DNA of 64,000 bases from Solen grandis. Lineage: Eukaryota > Mollusca > Bivalvia > Adapedonta > Solenidae. The translations under genes and the position numbers were made by a program. The notes below the pieces were generated by a model. That model worked only from the letters and a program-made list of their open reading frames with translations. It searched no databases and was not told the origin of the DNA. Shown one piece after another: positions 11,820 through 22,815 of this stretch (positions are counted from its first letter, which is position 1; each line of letters begins with the position of its first letter). Location of the stretch: contig CM037777.1 in assembly GCA_021229015.1 (NCBI GenBank), positions 50,478,443-50,542,442 on the forward strand, in the 5' to 3' direction.

Positions 11820-12061
11820 TTAACCCTTTCCCTCATAGAGAAAACCATGAAAAGACCTATGCGAACAGCATAAAACCAGATCAGCCTGCGAGTGACTCGC
11901 AGGCTGATCAGGTTTTATGCTGTTCGCTGCTCCTCAGTGGTCTGGAAATGAGGATTTTGTAATCAAATTTGGTAAGCTTTAACTGTGGTTTTCTGCAGAT
12001 CAGGCTTTATGTGGTACCTATTGAGTGCGTCAAAATGAGTCTATATGAGGGAAAGGGTTAA
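11820..12061 (+). mobile_element. hairpin MITE (TTAA-flanked), copy 1
   Basis: Terminal inverted repeats TTAACCCTTTCCCTCATA and its complement at the other end. The centre (11861-11927) is a near-perfect 33-bp-arm hairpin starting GCGAACAGCATAAAACC. Other copies are at 55407-55650 (inverted), 55985-56209 and 62878-63119. TTAA ends suggest a piggyBac- or Harbinger-type transposase in trans. Confidence 0.9.
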
Positions 12062-12980
12062 CCCCTATTGAATATAATGACCTTGAACATGAAAATCATG
12101 CTTTTAGTTGTGTGTTTTTTGTTGTTGTTTTTTTATTTTTTTTTATTTGTTTCAATCTCAATTTCTGTATCAGAAAATTAGTCAATTTTGAATAAATTAC
12201 AGACAATTTTCTGTAAGATCATACTTCTTATAGCAAGAATGCAGAAATTCTTTTATCTTGGTAAATAAATAAGTGAGCTCTAGATCTGAATAAGTTGCTG
12301 AAAATCTTAATTTGCCAGGTTAACACAAATAATATCAAAGGTAAATTTGTTAATGATACTCTTTTGGGTAGCTGAACCCCCTATGGAAGGAATATCATTG
12401 TTTTACTCTAGGTAAACATGAAGTTTAAATCTAGAATAACTGCATTAAAAGAGGAACTACTTCATCATTCAATCATATACTTTATCTCTCTCACAGGGAT
12501 ATCACTGTAGAAAAACTATTCACTGGAAAGCATTTCATTGATATCTTGAGAATAATAGCCATCAACACTAAGTGAAATACAGCTATATGACATTTTATTA
12601 CAATCAATGGGCAGTAACTGCGACGGTGCTATACAGTATCTCTCATTACTTCCCCTGGTCAATCAATCCCCCACATCAAAGTGACACAGCAGGAAGTCAC
12701 CAATCATAACAACTCATTGTCCTGGTGTTGTAATGTGGGCAGGAGAGACATTAACAGAACACCATCAAACATATGATCTCCCGTAATGGCTTCTTATTGT
12801 ATACAGAACAGAGTTTCACTGCATTCAAAATATCAATACAACTGTAATGACATTTCAATGATGAAGTGAAAAGAATATAATAAATTCATGTCTTGCATGA
12901 TTATTTGTGATTAGGGAGATGGTAGAATTGACTTTGAATTACCAGAGTTGGTATCACTTAGAGTCTGGGTAAAGAATTGA
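12062..12980. other. non-coding, likely intron
   Basis: No exon, repeat or RNA gene recognised. Confidence 0.4.
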
Positions 12981-13009
12981 GTAATTAATTCAATCACTGA
13001 TTGGAAGTT

Positions 13010-13051
13010 TGACTGAGGTGATTGACTGACTAATAGACTGACTGACTGAGG

Positions 13052-13102
<51 letters not shown>

Positions 13103-13155
13103 GTGAATGAGTGAGCGAGTGAGTGAGAGAGAGAGTGAGTGAGTGAGTCTCTCTA
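13010..13155 (+). repeat. GATT/GACT/GAGT microsatellite
   Basis: Runs of 'gact', then about twelve 'gatt' units, then 'gagt' and 'ga' units. The minus-strand ORF across it is repeat-derived. Confidence 0.95.
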
Positions 13156-13271
13156 CACCATGCCCCCTCAAAGAGTTTACATTACTGGATACAAATTTTA
13201 TAAGCTACCTGTATCATACATACTTTAACCCCCTCCAAATCTCCAGGTGGCAGGAATGTCAAAGGATTTAC

Positions 13272-13383
13272 CTGTTTTCAAGACAGAACACACCTGGCCA
13301 TTAATATGACCAACAAGACAGTCCAAAGGACAGCTATATACCCCGCTGCTGACAGAGGAGACATGTTTTTCCTCTAATGGAAA
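13272..13383 (-). CDS. FAAP100: FAAP100-like gene, beta-propeller exon
   Basis: Donor AAACAG/GTAAAT. Acceptor GGGCAG in phase 0 or TTGGCAG 11 bp upstream. The peptide contains SSGVYSCPLDCLVG and HINGQVCSVLKT. The G-x-x-N-G-Q-V-C-x-V-L-K pattern closely resembles the FAAP100 blade that reads L-P-D-G-Q-L-C-C-V-I-L-K. This is the strongest single match in the gene model. With the phase 0 acceptor it joins 15956-16086 in frame. Confidence 0.6.
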
Positions 13384-13489
13384 CTGCCCTGCTTCTGCCA
13401 ACATTTTGATGTAGTTGACTTATGAAAAACTTTCCGTTGTTCAGAAAATATAGCATGGAAACAAAAATATCCAGAAATGAACACTGAAC

Positions 13490-13752
13490 CATCAAATGTG
13501 ACCTTGAACTTAAGCCAACATGACTGTCACCTGTGTTCTGCACATCCTCTCAATTTGGTTTATAATTGAGGCAAGTTTCATTAAAATCCTTCGATGAGTA
13601 TAGGAGTTATGGAGCAGACACAAAGTTGTAAATTGAAATTAAAGGTTCAAACACATGAGCCTAAAGTGTGACCTTGACCTTGAGCTGACATGACTGCCAC
13701 CTGTGTTCTGCACATTGTCTCAACTAGGTTTACATTTGAGGCAAGTTTCACA
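13490..13752 (+). repeat. 'cacctgtgttctgcac' repeat, left part
   Basis: Tandem units of about 180 bp that share 'cacctgtgttctgcacat', 'gaggcaagtttca' and 'tataggag'. The second unit is split by element E3 and resumes at 15639. Confidence 0.8.
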
Positions 13753-15638
13753 ACAAGAGGGCCATGATGGCCCTGAATCGCTCACCTGAGTACCATTGCT
13801 TCAACTGATGTCAAGGTTTTTAAACAGACAAGGATTCTGATATAACTTAATCTAAAACATTTTACCCCTGACAATACTACACACCAAATACCTAAGCAAT
13901 GGGCCATATGGTTTCAGAGAAGACTTGGGCGCAGGGTCATTTATCACCGCAGGGCCAAGACTTTGAAAATCTTTGTAATGAACCATTAGATGCCACTACA
14001 TACCAAAAATCTTAGCTCTAGGCCTTATTGATAAGAATTTTTTAAATTTTCCTATTTAACTCTATGTAAAACAAGTGACCCCTGGTGTGGGGTCATTTAT
14101 CACCATTGGGCTATGATTTGTACAATCTTGGTAGTGGCCCATAAGATGATGCTACATACCAAATATCTAAGCTCTAGGCCTTATGGATTCATAGAAGAAG
14201 ATTTTTTAAGATTTTCCTATATAAGTCTGTGTAAAACAAGTGACCCCTGGTGCGGGGTCATTTATCACCATTGGGCTATGATTTGTACAATCTTGGTAGT
14301 GGCCTATAAGATGATGCTTCATACCAAATATCTAAGCTCTAGGCCTTATGCATTCATGGAAGAAGATTTTTTAAGATTTTCCTATATAACTCTATGTAAA
14401 ACAGGTGACCCCTGGTGCGGGGTCATTTATCACCATAGGGCTATGATTTGTACAATCTTGGTAGTGGCCCATAAGATGATGCTACATACCAAATATCTAA
14501 GCTCTAGGCCTTATGGATTCATAGAAGAAGATTTTTTAAGATTTTCCTATATAACTCTGTGTAAAACAAGTGACCCCTGGTGCGGGGTCATTTATCACCA
14601 TAGGGCTATGATTTGTACAATCTTGGTAGTGGCCCATAAGATGATGCTTCATACCAAATATCTAAGCTCTAGGCCTTATGCATTCATGGAAGAAGATTTT
14701 TTAAGATTTTCCTTTATAACTCTATGTAAAACAAGTGACCCCTGGTGCGGGGTCATTTATCACCATAGGGCTATGATTTGTACAATCTTGGTAGTGGCCC
14801 ATAAGATGATGCTACATACCAAATATCTAAGCTCTAGGCCTTATGCATTCATGGAAGAAGATTTTTTAAGATTTTCCTTTATAACTCTATGTAAACAAGT
14901 GACCCCTGGTGCGGGGTCATTTATCACCATAGGGCTATGATTTGTACAATCTTGGTAGTGGCCCATAAGATGATGCTACATACCAAATATCTAAGCTCTA
15001 GGCCTTATGGATTCATAGAAGAAGATTTTTTTAAGATTTTTCTATATAACTCTATGTAAAACAAGTGACCCCTGGTGCGGGGTCATTTATCACCATAGGG
15101 CTATGATTTGTACAATCTTGGTAGTGGCCCATAAGATGATGCTACATACCAAAAATCAAAAGGCTAGGCCTTGTGGTTTCGGAGAAGAAGATTTTTTCAA
15201 GTTTTTCCTATATTAGCCTATGTTAAATCAAGTGACCCCTGGGGCGGGGCCAATTTTGACCCCAGGGTCATAATTTGTACAATCCTGGTAGAGAGTCATA
15301 AGATCATGCTACATACCAAAAATCAAAAGGCTAGGCCTTGTGGTTTCAGAGAAGAAGATTTTTTAAATTTTCATTTTTAAAATCTATTTTTAGCTCCTGT
15401 GACCTAATTATGCGATGGACCAGAACCATTTATACAACTTTAGTAGAGCTTCATCCAAGGAACATTCCTGCAAAATATTTTTCAAATTGGCCAAGCCGTT
15501 TAGGAGGAGATGTTGTTTGAAGCAATTGTTGACGCCGGACGCACGGACGCACGCACGGACGCACGGACGACGGACGCCGGACAAAAGGCGATCAGAAAAG
15601 CTCACCTTGAGCACGTTGTGCTCATGTGAGCTAAAAAT
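13753..15638 (+). mobile_element. Helentron/pearl-like element E3 with 165-bp core repeats
   Basis: Begins 'acaagagggccatgatggcc', then GCTCACCTGAG. Ends with hairpin TGAGCACGTTGTGCTCA (15608-15624), then TGTGAGCTAAAA. It lies inside a repeat whose uninterrupted form is visible at 13571 and 15785, so both edges are defined. The centre is a tandem array of 165-bp units. Unique 5' and 3' flanks around tandem core repeats match the described architecture of bivalve 'pearl' elements. Confidence 0.7.
14100..15130 (+). repeat. 165-bp tandem core of E3
   Basis: Successive 'ctatgatttgtacaat' starts at 14111, 14276, 14441, 14606, 14771, 14935 and 15101 are 164-166 bp apart. Flanking units are more diverged. 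Since 165 is divisible by 3, one frame stays open for 275 codons (14113-14940); this is not evidence of a protein. Confidence 0.95.
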
Positions 15639-15900
15639 CCATCAAGGGGTATAGGAGATATGGAGCGGACATGAAATTGTAAGGAAATAGAAGGTTCAAA
15701 CACATGACCCTCAAGTGTGATCTTGAGCCTACATGGCTGCCACCTGTGTTCTGCACATCGTCTCAACTAGGTTTACATTGGAGGCAAGTTTCACGAAAAT
15801 CCATCAAGCGGTATAGGAGATATGGAGTGGACAGGAAAACGTTACTGACGGACGGACAGACAGACGGACAAACAGACAGACGATGGCCATTCCTATAACC
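15639..15900 (+). repeat. 'cacctgtgttctgcac' repeat, right part
   Basis: Continuation of the repeat interrupted by E3, followed by another unit and a 'gacggacagacagac' tail. Confidence 0.8.
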
Positions 15901-15955
15901 CCCCTCCCCCTTCGTGGCAGGAGATTAACAAACTAAACAACTTCAAAACTTAAAC

Positions 15956-16086
15956 AAGAATAAGACCATGGAGACCATAAGTCTCATCAGGAAACTCTGT
16001 AAGTAGAAATGTCTCACATGCATAGACAGTTGGCAAACTTTCTTTGAGGACACAGTATGAGACCTTAGTCCAGAAGCAGCCCATCT
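15956..16086 (-). CDS. FAAP100: FAAP100-like gene, 131-bp exon
   Basis: Acceptor TTTGTAG with a T-rich tract, donor CTT/GTTTAA. Two carried bases precede 43 codons that start MGCFWTKVSYCVLKES and end in FPDETYGLHGLIL. The last part is placed at the F-T-L-E-D-A-L-F-G-L-L-F segment of FAAP100, directly before the blade in the exon at 13272-13383; order and phase agree. Confidence 0.5.
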
Positions 16087-16522
16087 CTACAAAACATACA
16101 GTGACTGACTACAACAATCAGAAACATTCCCAGTCTCCCAGTTTAGAATCTGCTCCCATCCTTGAAAATGTAAGACTTTAAAAGTTATCAATTTTTAATT
16201 AGTTTCCAATACTGAATTGAAACACACGAATACTACAAAGGAATTAAGTTGGCTTACTTAATGGAGTTGAAGTGGCACTTAAAATGTCAGGACCCTTGAA
16301 ACTGAAGGAAATTATCTTCTCAAATACTTTATGGTTGTGGATCATGCTTTAGTCTTTATCACTCAAGATTCATGAGAAAATAACCTGTGTGACCAGCATA
16401 AAACTAGGGCTATCACTGAAGGTGATGAATACTCCTATTATACTGCTTTTACTGAACAATTTAAACAGTTACTATTTTCCCCCTACATCAGGACACACAG
16501 GGGAATATATACACAATTCTCC

Positions 16523-16734
16523 TTAACCCTTAACCTGCTGAATTTCTCAAATGGATTTAGCCGGCATCTTTTCTGGAACTGTCCATTATCAATTTTAGGG
16601 ATAACAAGATGAAAACTTGTAGTTGGTCAGGTAACAGTAAAGAGCCAGGCCAGTCTGCATGGATGTGCAGGCTGGCCTGGCTCTTTACTGGTGGCAAAGG
16701 TTAGCACTTACGTTTATAGCAGGGTAAGGGTTAA
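16523..16734 (+). mobile_element. hairpin MITE, second TTAA family
   Basis: Ends TTAACCCTTAACCTGCT and AGCAGGGTAAGGGTTAA. Internal hairpin with arms CAGTAAAGAGCCAGGCCAG and CTGGCCTGGCTCTTTACTG. Similar design to the copy at 11820 but a different sequence. Confidence 0.85.
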
Positions 16735-16800
16735 TAGCCCATGTTTCACTTCATACAGCAGGAATATTACTAGACCTTTCAGTAAAAACTTATAATGATG

Positions 16801-17165
16801 AATACCCTCTCTACACCAACTTAAAGATATCATACCCTCTCTACACTACCTTAATGATATCATACCCTCTCTACACCAACTTAAAGATATCATACCCTCT
16901 CTACACTACCTTAATGATATCATATCCTCTCTACACCAACTTAAAGATATCATACCCTCTCTACACCACCTTCACGATATCGTACCCTCTCTACACTACC
17001 TTAATGATATCGTATCCTCTCTACAATACCTTAATGATATCATACCCTCTCTACACTACCTTAATGATATCATACCCTCTCTACACCACCTTAATGATAT
17101 CATACCCTCTCTACACTACCTTACTGATATCATACCCTCTCTACACCACCTTCACGATATCATAA
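16801..17165 (+). repeat. 30-bp minisatellite
   Basis: About twelve copies of a 30-bp unit containing 'gatatcataccctctctaca'. The 30-bp period keeps a plus-strand frame open (10-residue repeats), which I do not consider a gene. Confidence 0.95.
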
Positions 17166-18515
17166 TCATTATTATATTTTAATTAGGCAGGTTGGAGTGT
17201 GATGCCCAAGGACAATGCATGTGTTTCTATTATAGTCCCCACGTCACTCTGAGGTATAATCAATTTCTCCCTAACTGATCTGGTTTTATTTTGCACCCTA
17301 CTTTTAAGTGTTCTGGAGATGAGATGGTTACACTGTGAAACCATTTTAAGCCTTTACTTCATAAAGATACATTGACAAACAGAACAGACCCAGATCAGAC
17401 AGCTACTTCTTGGAGCTTTCAAATCAAGGTCTCCTCTGTTTGCTCATACACAGTCTGCATGAAAACAAATGAATGGCCCAAATGTTTCATATACAATTTA
17501 AAATTCTGTAAATATAAATTCATCAAGTCATAAATGTGTTCATGAATAATGAGTACCTTCAGTCCAACTATTGAGGAAACGATCAAAACAGCTTTAAATT
17601 CTAGTTAATCTTTAGCATGCCTCATTTACATATACTTGCATATAAATGACTAAAACCACCAACAACACATGATTAGGACAGGTATTTTTTTTATTCCGAT
17701 CATTTGTATTGTTTAATAATCATGCATAAAGGGTCAGTAACATTTGGATACTACATTACACTGACTCAGGGCTACACAACAACAGGCAGTATTCTGAAGT
17801 ATAGTGCAGGGACCAATCCAATCTCTGATAACAAGACACAATGCAACACAGACCTATGAAATGTGCAGCACCGACATGCACATCTGGTGGTGAAATCAAT
17901 GCTTAACAATGGCTGCTTCTTGACTTTTAACTTATTCAATATTCAAACCAATAATAGAGTGTTGATTTCACTAACGTTATACAGATCGTATGACTGTTTT
18001 AAATTAGAATGGGAAAGGGTATTCTATTATCAATTCATACACGTGGGTCAAATTTTCTCCAGCATCAAGATTAAAAACTATGTAAATATTAGACTTTTAT
18101 ATTGCTATCTGTCCAATCATCCTTATATAAATAAGTTTTATTGTGGTATTCTATGTAACTCTCACCACTTTGCTATTTAATTCAGGTTTTAAATTAATGA
18201 AACAAAGTTTGCAAATACTATAAACTAAATAATAAATAGTCTTAAAAATTTAATATGGGAACACCTTGGATATAAGATTTCCAATTAATATCAGGTAGAA
18301 ACAAATGACAAAGGACTGCTGGGTGTTATAAACAAGATTCCTGACATAAAACAGCAATATCAGGCCAGATATAAACATAGGATATACTCTATAATCAGGC
18401 CATCTCCAAATGAAAAACAGATGTGACAGGGTATTGACAAATTGCTTCTCATATTTGATCAAGATAATGCCAGGATTCACTGTGGTCCCCCTGCCCACAC
18501 TGTTCAGATGGCCAC
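17166..18515. other. non-coding, no clear feature
   Basis: AT-rich. Two weak open stretches (17863-18180 plus, 18250-18498 minus) lack convincing splice sites or recognisable peptides. Confidence 0.35.
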
Positions 18516-18610
18516 CTATTGATCAGTGATGAGGTGACGAAATGTGTTTCTGTAGGTTGCAAATGTGACAGCGCTGAGGGCAGAAGTTGTCTCTCCTGCT
18601 GACCTTCTAC
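18516..18610 (-). CDS. possible exon of the FAAP100-like gene
   Basis: 95-bp open stretch between acceptor GAGTCAG and donor ATAG/GTGGCC, reading VEGQQERQLLPSALSHLQPT and on. Its phases do not join the neighbouring exons directly and I cannot place the peptide, so it may be chance or belong to another transcript. Confidence 0.25.
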
Positions 18611-18699
18611 CTGACTCCTGTTTTATGCTATTTTTCCTACTTCACAGAATACTGACTTTTCTATACTCAATAATATTCCACCAATATCAGTCAAGTTTT

Positions 18700-19010
18700 T
18701 ATGTTTGTTTGTTGGGTTTAATATCACACCATTAGTACTTCAGTCATTTGGAAACTATGTCTTCTTGAGACAGATATAGTGCTGCCACACTGCAGTATCA
18801 CACCATAGACATGTGGCATGATACCACAGCCAGTCAAATTATCCTGACACCGGGACACCGGTCCTGGAAGTATTCTGTAGATATGCTTAGGGCTAAGCAG
18901 GAATCTATCATTATCATTCTTAACGACTTTGGAATGTCTTGATCAAAGGTCAAATTCATGACCTGCTTCTGAGATAGATTCTGTAACAACCAGGCCACTG
19001 AGGACTTAAG
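18700..19010 (-). repeat. SINE family 2 copy
   Basis: Same blocks as 7591-7890 ('gtttgttgggttt', 'cagatatagtgctgcca', 'catagacatgtggcatgat'). The tRNA-like head is degenerate. Confidence 0.8.
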
Positions 19011-19544
19011 CTAGGTTTTTAAAACTCTTTGCACTACTTGTGAGTATAATTATATGTGCTTAGTGACTTTTGATTCATAGATTGTCAAGGATATACTGGT
19101 CCAACCCAAGAATGGTAAAAAAAATTGCAATCAATATGTCAACATAAAATATATATTTATTTTAAAAAAAATAAATATAATTTGAGATCAAAATGACCAT
19201 CATTGTGTTGTCAGTGTATCAGAGAGGGGCTGACAATGTTTACATAGCCTGACAATGGTATGTCAACTATGACAGTGATGACAGTAACGCATTGTTTGGT
19301 AGATAATCACTGATAAGAGGTTGATATATCAGCAGCATGGGGTCACCTCCGCCAGCTGTTTACCAACAGACGTAATGACCTGATTAAGGGTAGCCATCAG
19401 TCTACCTGACAGCCGTGTTTCTCAATAACAAGGTCAAGTCCTGAATATACACCAGGATTTAAAATCCTATCTACAGTCACATTAACCTCTCTATTGTTGA
19501 TCCTAAAACATTATCTGTTGACAATCTTGATCATCAAAAAAAAA

Positions 19545-20230
19545 AAAAAATTCTTTGACTTAGCAGACAAAGCTAAATTGCCCAATTTTGACTCATCTAA
19601 GGGCCATAACTCTAAAGTGCCTTAAGTAATATGGCTGGTTATAAAACACCACCTAGATTTTATACCTACATACATTTGCAAGTTTGGTGAAGATCCAATG
19701 AAAATTATTTGAGTTAGCAGAATCTGATGAAGCTAAATTGTCTAATTCAAAGGGCCATAACTCTGAAGTGCTTTAGGTGATTTGGCTGGTTATCAAACTT
19801 GGCCTAGATTTTATACCTACAAACATTCTCAGCAAGTTTGGTGAAGATCTGATGAAAACTATTTGAGTTAGGGAGCAGACAAAGTTAAAATGTCCAATTT
19901 TGACTGATTCAAAGGCCATTATTCTATAGTGCCTTGGTAATTAAGTTAAACCTGTATTAGCAGCCACCCGTATTAAGCGGTCATCCTGCATTTTGCGGTC
20001 AAAATTAATATTACCAATCTATAGCACTTTGTTATAATTTTGACCTTCATTTAACAGTCACCTCTGTTAAGCGACAACTATATTTTGTTCAGCCGCTCAA
20101 GACAAAGTCTGGCTATATTTTATACCTACAAACATTCTCAAAAGTTTGGTAAAGATCCAATGAAAACTATTCGAGTAAGAGAGCGAACAATAAAAAGAAT
20201 GATGGACTGATGGACAGGGTGATTACTAGG
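19545..20230 (+). repeat. 'gggccataactct' tandem repeat
   Basis: Three to four degenerate units of about 155-175 bp with 'gggccataactct', 'ggctggttat', 'gattttatacctac' and 'gtttggtgaagat'. A foreign 130-bp stretch ('tattaagcggtcat') interrupts the last unit. Confidence 0.7.
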
Positions 20231-21140
20231 GGGCAATGACATTGACTAGTGTAGGGCCAAAATTAGGTAATGGGTTAAAAGGTCATTTCCTTGATTATCT
20301 ACTGTACACAAAACTGTTCATATCTCTGTCACTTCATGAAATTAATCTCTGCAAACTGCATTCCGGTTTAATTTGTTTCACTATATTGAATGATGATCCA
20401 ATATTGACTGTACCTGTATACTATGAATAATTCAGTTTTCTGATGGTAAACTGATACCTGAAATAAAGTGACAAAACATTTCAGGATTTTCATATTTGAC
20501 CAAAAAATATTATTTGAAATTCTTATTCATATTTTGAATTGATAACAGATCTTCCGGTTCATCTGTACAAGACGTTACTGAAAGTATTTTGCCAAATTCT
20601 GAAGGTCACAAAACTTTCAATTAAGCGCTATGGAATTTTGGCAGAAATTTCAAACAAAAAGCAGCTTTGGTTAAAAGATAAGCACTGATAGGAATACTTT
20701 CCTTCTTTTTTTTACAGAAAGCCTTAATTAATATTATATCTGGTAAAAAAAAAAAAAAAAAAAAAAACTCTGAGTACTAAAATAATTCTGAATAGGAAAT
20801 TACAAAATGTATACATGATTTTTTACAATGGTTTGAAGAAAATTTTATGTTCATCAATTGTTTTCTTACACACTTTTGATGTCTTTCTCAATGGCAACTT
20901 AAATTTAAAAAAAAAAAAATTAATTTTTCAATGCATTAACACAATGATATCCTACATTACAATGTATCTCAAAAAAAAAAAAAAAAAGCGGAACCCTAAT
21001 TTCATAAATGTTTTAGAAAAATTGGTGACCCCTTTATTTATTAATTTATATAAAATTTATAAAGAAAGGGGTGCATGCAAAGTAGCAAAAAAAAAATCTT
21101 GCAAACTCCTTTACTTCATGGTAACACCACATCTTTCTAC
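20231..21140. other. non-coding, poly-A rich
   Basis: Several poly-A/T runs (20743-20767, 20908-20919, 20970-20986). No gene seen. Confidence 0.4.
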
Positions 21141-21144
21141 ATCT

Positions 21145-21260
21145 AAGGGGGACTCTGTGGCTTTCTGGGTGGTTAGAGTTGCTGACCTACTATCACGTAG
21201 ACCCCGCCCCCCTCACCACTGATGGCAGGGGCACTATGGAAGCGTTACTGTAGGTAGTTC
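21145..21260 (+). repeat. SINE-like tRNA head remnant
   Basis: 'gtggctttctgggtggttag' resembles box A of family 1, followed by 'agttgctgacc' and 'ccccctcacc' as in that family. No intact box B. A B-box-like sequence is found about 200 bp further on, where it has become a minisatellite. Confidence 0.45.
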
Positions 21261-21408
21261 CTGGACTGATTCGCTTGGTGACAGAAAAATGTCGTGTCAT
21301 GCATCATACTGCAGCACAGCAGTGATGGAAGCTTTTTATTTCTGCCTTATGTCAGTCTTTAATGACTGAAATAATGTTAATGGAAAACATACATGGCTCT
21401 GGATCCAA

Positions 21409-21770
21409 AGGTTGTGGGTTAGATACCCTGTTGTGGGTTAGATACCCTGTTGTGGGTTAGATACCCTGTTGTGGGATAGATACCCTGTTGTGGGTTAGAT
21501 ACCCTGTTGTGGGATAGATACCCTGTTGTGGGTGGGTTAGATACCCTGTTGTGGGTGGGTTAGATACCCTGTTGTGGGTTAGATACCCTGTTGTGGGTGG
21601 GTTAGATACCCTGTTGTGGGTGGGTTAGATACCCTGTTGTGGGACAGATACCTGATACCCTGTTGTGGGTGGGTTAGATACCCTGTTGTGGGTGGATAAG
21701 ATACCCTGTTGTGGGTGAGTTAGATACCCTGTTGTGGGTGAGTTAGATACCCTGTTGTGGGTGGTGATAT
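21409..21770 (+). repeat. 19/23-bp minisatellite
   Basis: About 17 copies of TTGTGGGTTAGATACCCTG, many with a 4-bp 'gggt' insertion (23-bp form). The unit resembles a tRNA T-arm/B box. Confidence 0.95.
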
Positions 21771-22815
21771 GTTGTGGATCCCAGGGCTAAGTACTGGTCC
21801 AACCCAGGAAACGGAAAGATGAATTAGTATATGTTAAAAGACCTTGTTTCCCAATCAAACTAAAATAGATCAATTTCAACTTACTAAAACCACCAAACCT
21901 TTTATGATGGGGATAAGTAACAGCCCTGATAATCACATCACAGAGAGCTATCTGTAGAGTACACATTCAATCAACAACAGCTTTTCTTAATCAGCATAAG
22001 TTGTTGGAAAACAATTTGACAGCTATCACTTGGCACATCAATCTACAGAACACATTTGCCAGTCCAGTAAGTAAAATTATTTGGAAAGAGAACATCCTGG
22101 CATATTTTGAATGCACTTTTTTACTGCAAGACCTTGGAAAGCCATCTAAACACTGAAAGAAATTGGCAACCTGGACATCTGAAATATTTTCAAAATGAAA
22201 TGTTTGCCAGGTAGAAGAGTGTTTATCATTCTTTACAGCTCTTCTCTCTTAAATAACACATTTGAGAGGGGTTTAATGAGAGAGGAAATGAGAATGTAAC
22301 TGACTGCACAGCTACTCTGTAATGCTCTCATCAATATTTCAACAGTATTTGAGTGTTAAAAATAAAGAAAAATCAGCTTTGTAATCTTTTAATTTATTTT
22401 TTAAGTGAAAGGAGAAATGGCAAAGGTCAACAAAGGGAGAAAATCTGTGCATAAATTAAAGCAAAGGTGAGACGGGAAAACACAGTATTAAACATACTGA
22501 CACAGAGAAATGGTCTTTAAATTTGAAATAATAAGTTTTGTTTTCTCATCACCCCAACAGGTGAAGGAATGAGGCTTCTGACAGGTAAACATAATTGTAT
22601 TAAAAAGAAAGATATCAATTCATTTGGCATTTACTAGAATTTATAGATTTCATTACTTAATGAATGCATTTTATATCTGTAAGAGGTTGTAAGAGAACAG
22701 TGTTTATTTGTGGGTAGAAAAGCATATGTTGCAGAAAAAATACATAAGGAAAATCAAGCAAAACCAAAAATCTCTTTTTTACTGCACAAATACCAAATGC
22801 TAACATTAAATATAC
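21771..22815. other. non-coding, no clear feature
   Basis: AT-rich; nothing recognised. Confidence 0.35.

Noticed and set aside
14113..14940. 275-codon plus-strand ORF
   Set aside because: Arises from a 165-bp tandem repeat inside a non-coding mobile element; no start context or domain.
16854..17165. 103-codon ORF with 10-residue repeats
   Set aside because: Direct translation of a 30-bp minisatellite.
19320..19440. Exon reading RLMATLNQVITSVGKQLAE
   Set aside because: Needs a weak acceptor (ATTGAG) and ends at a GTGACC donor; cannot be placed in the gene order.
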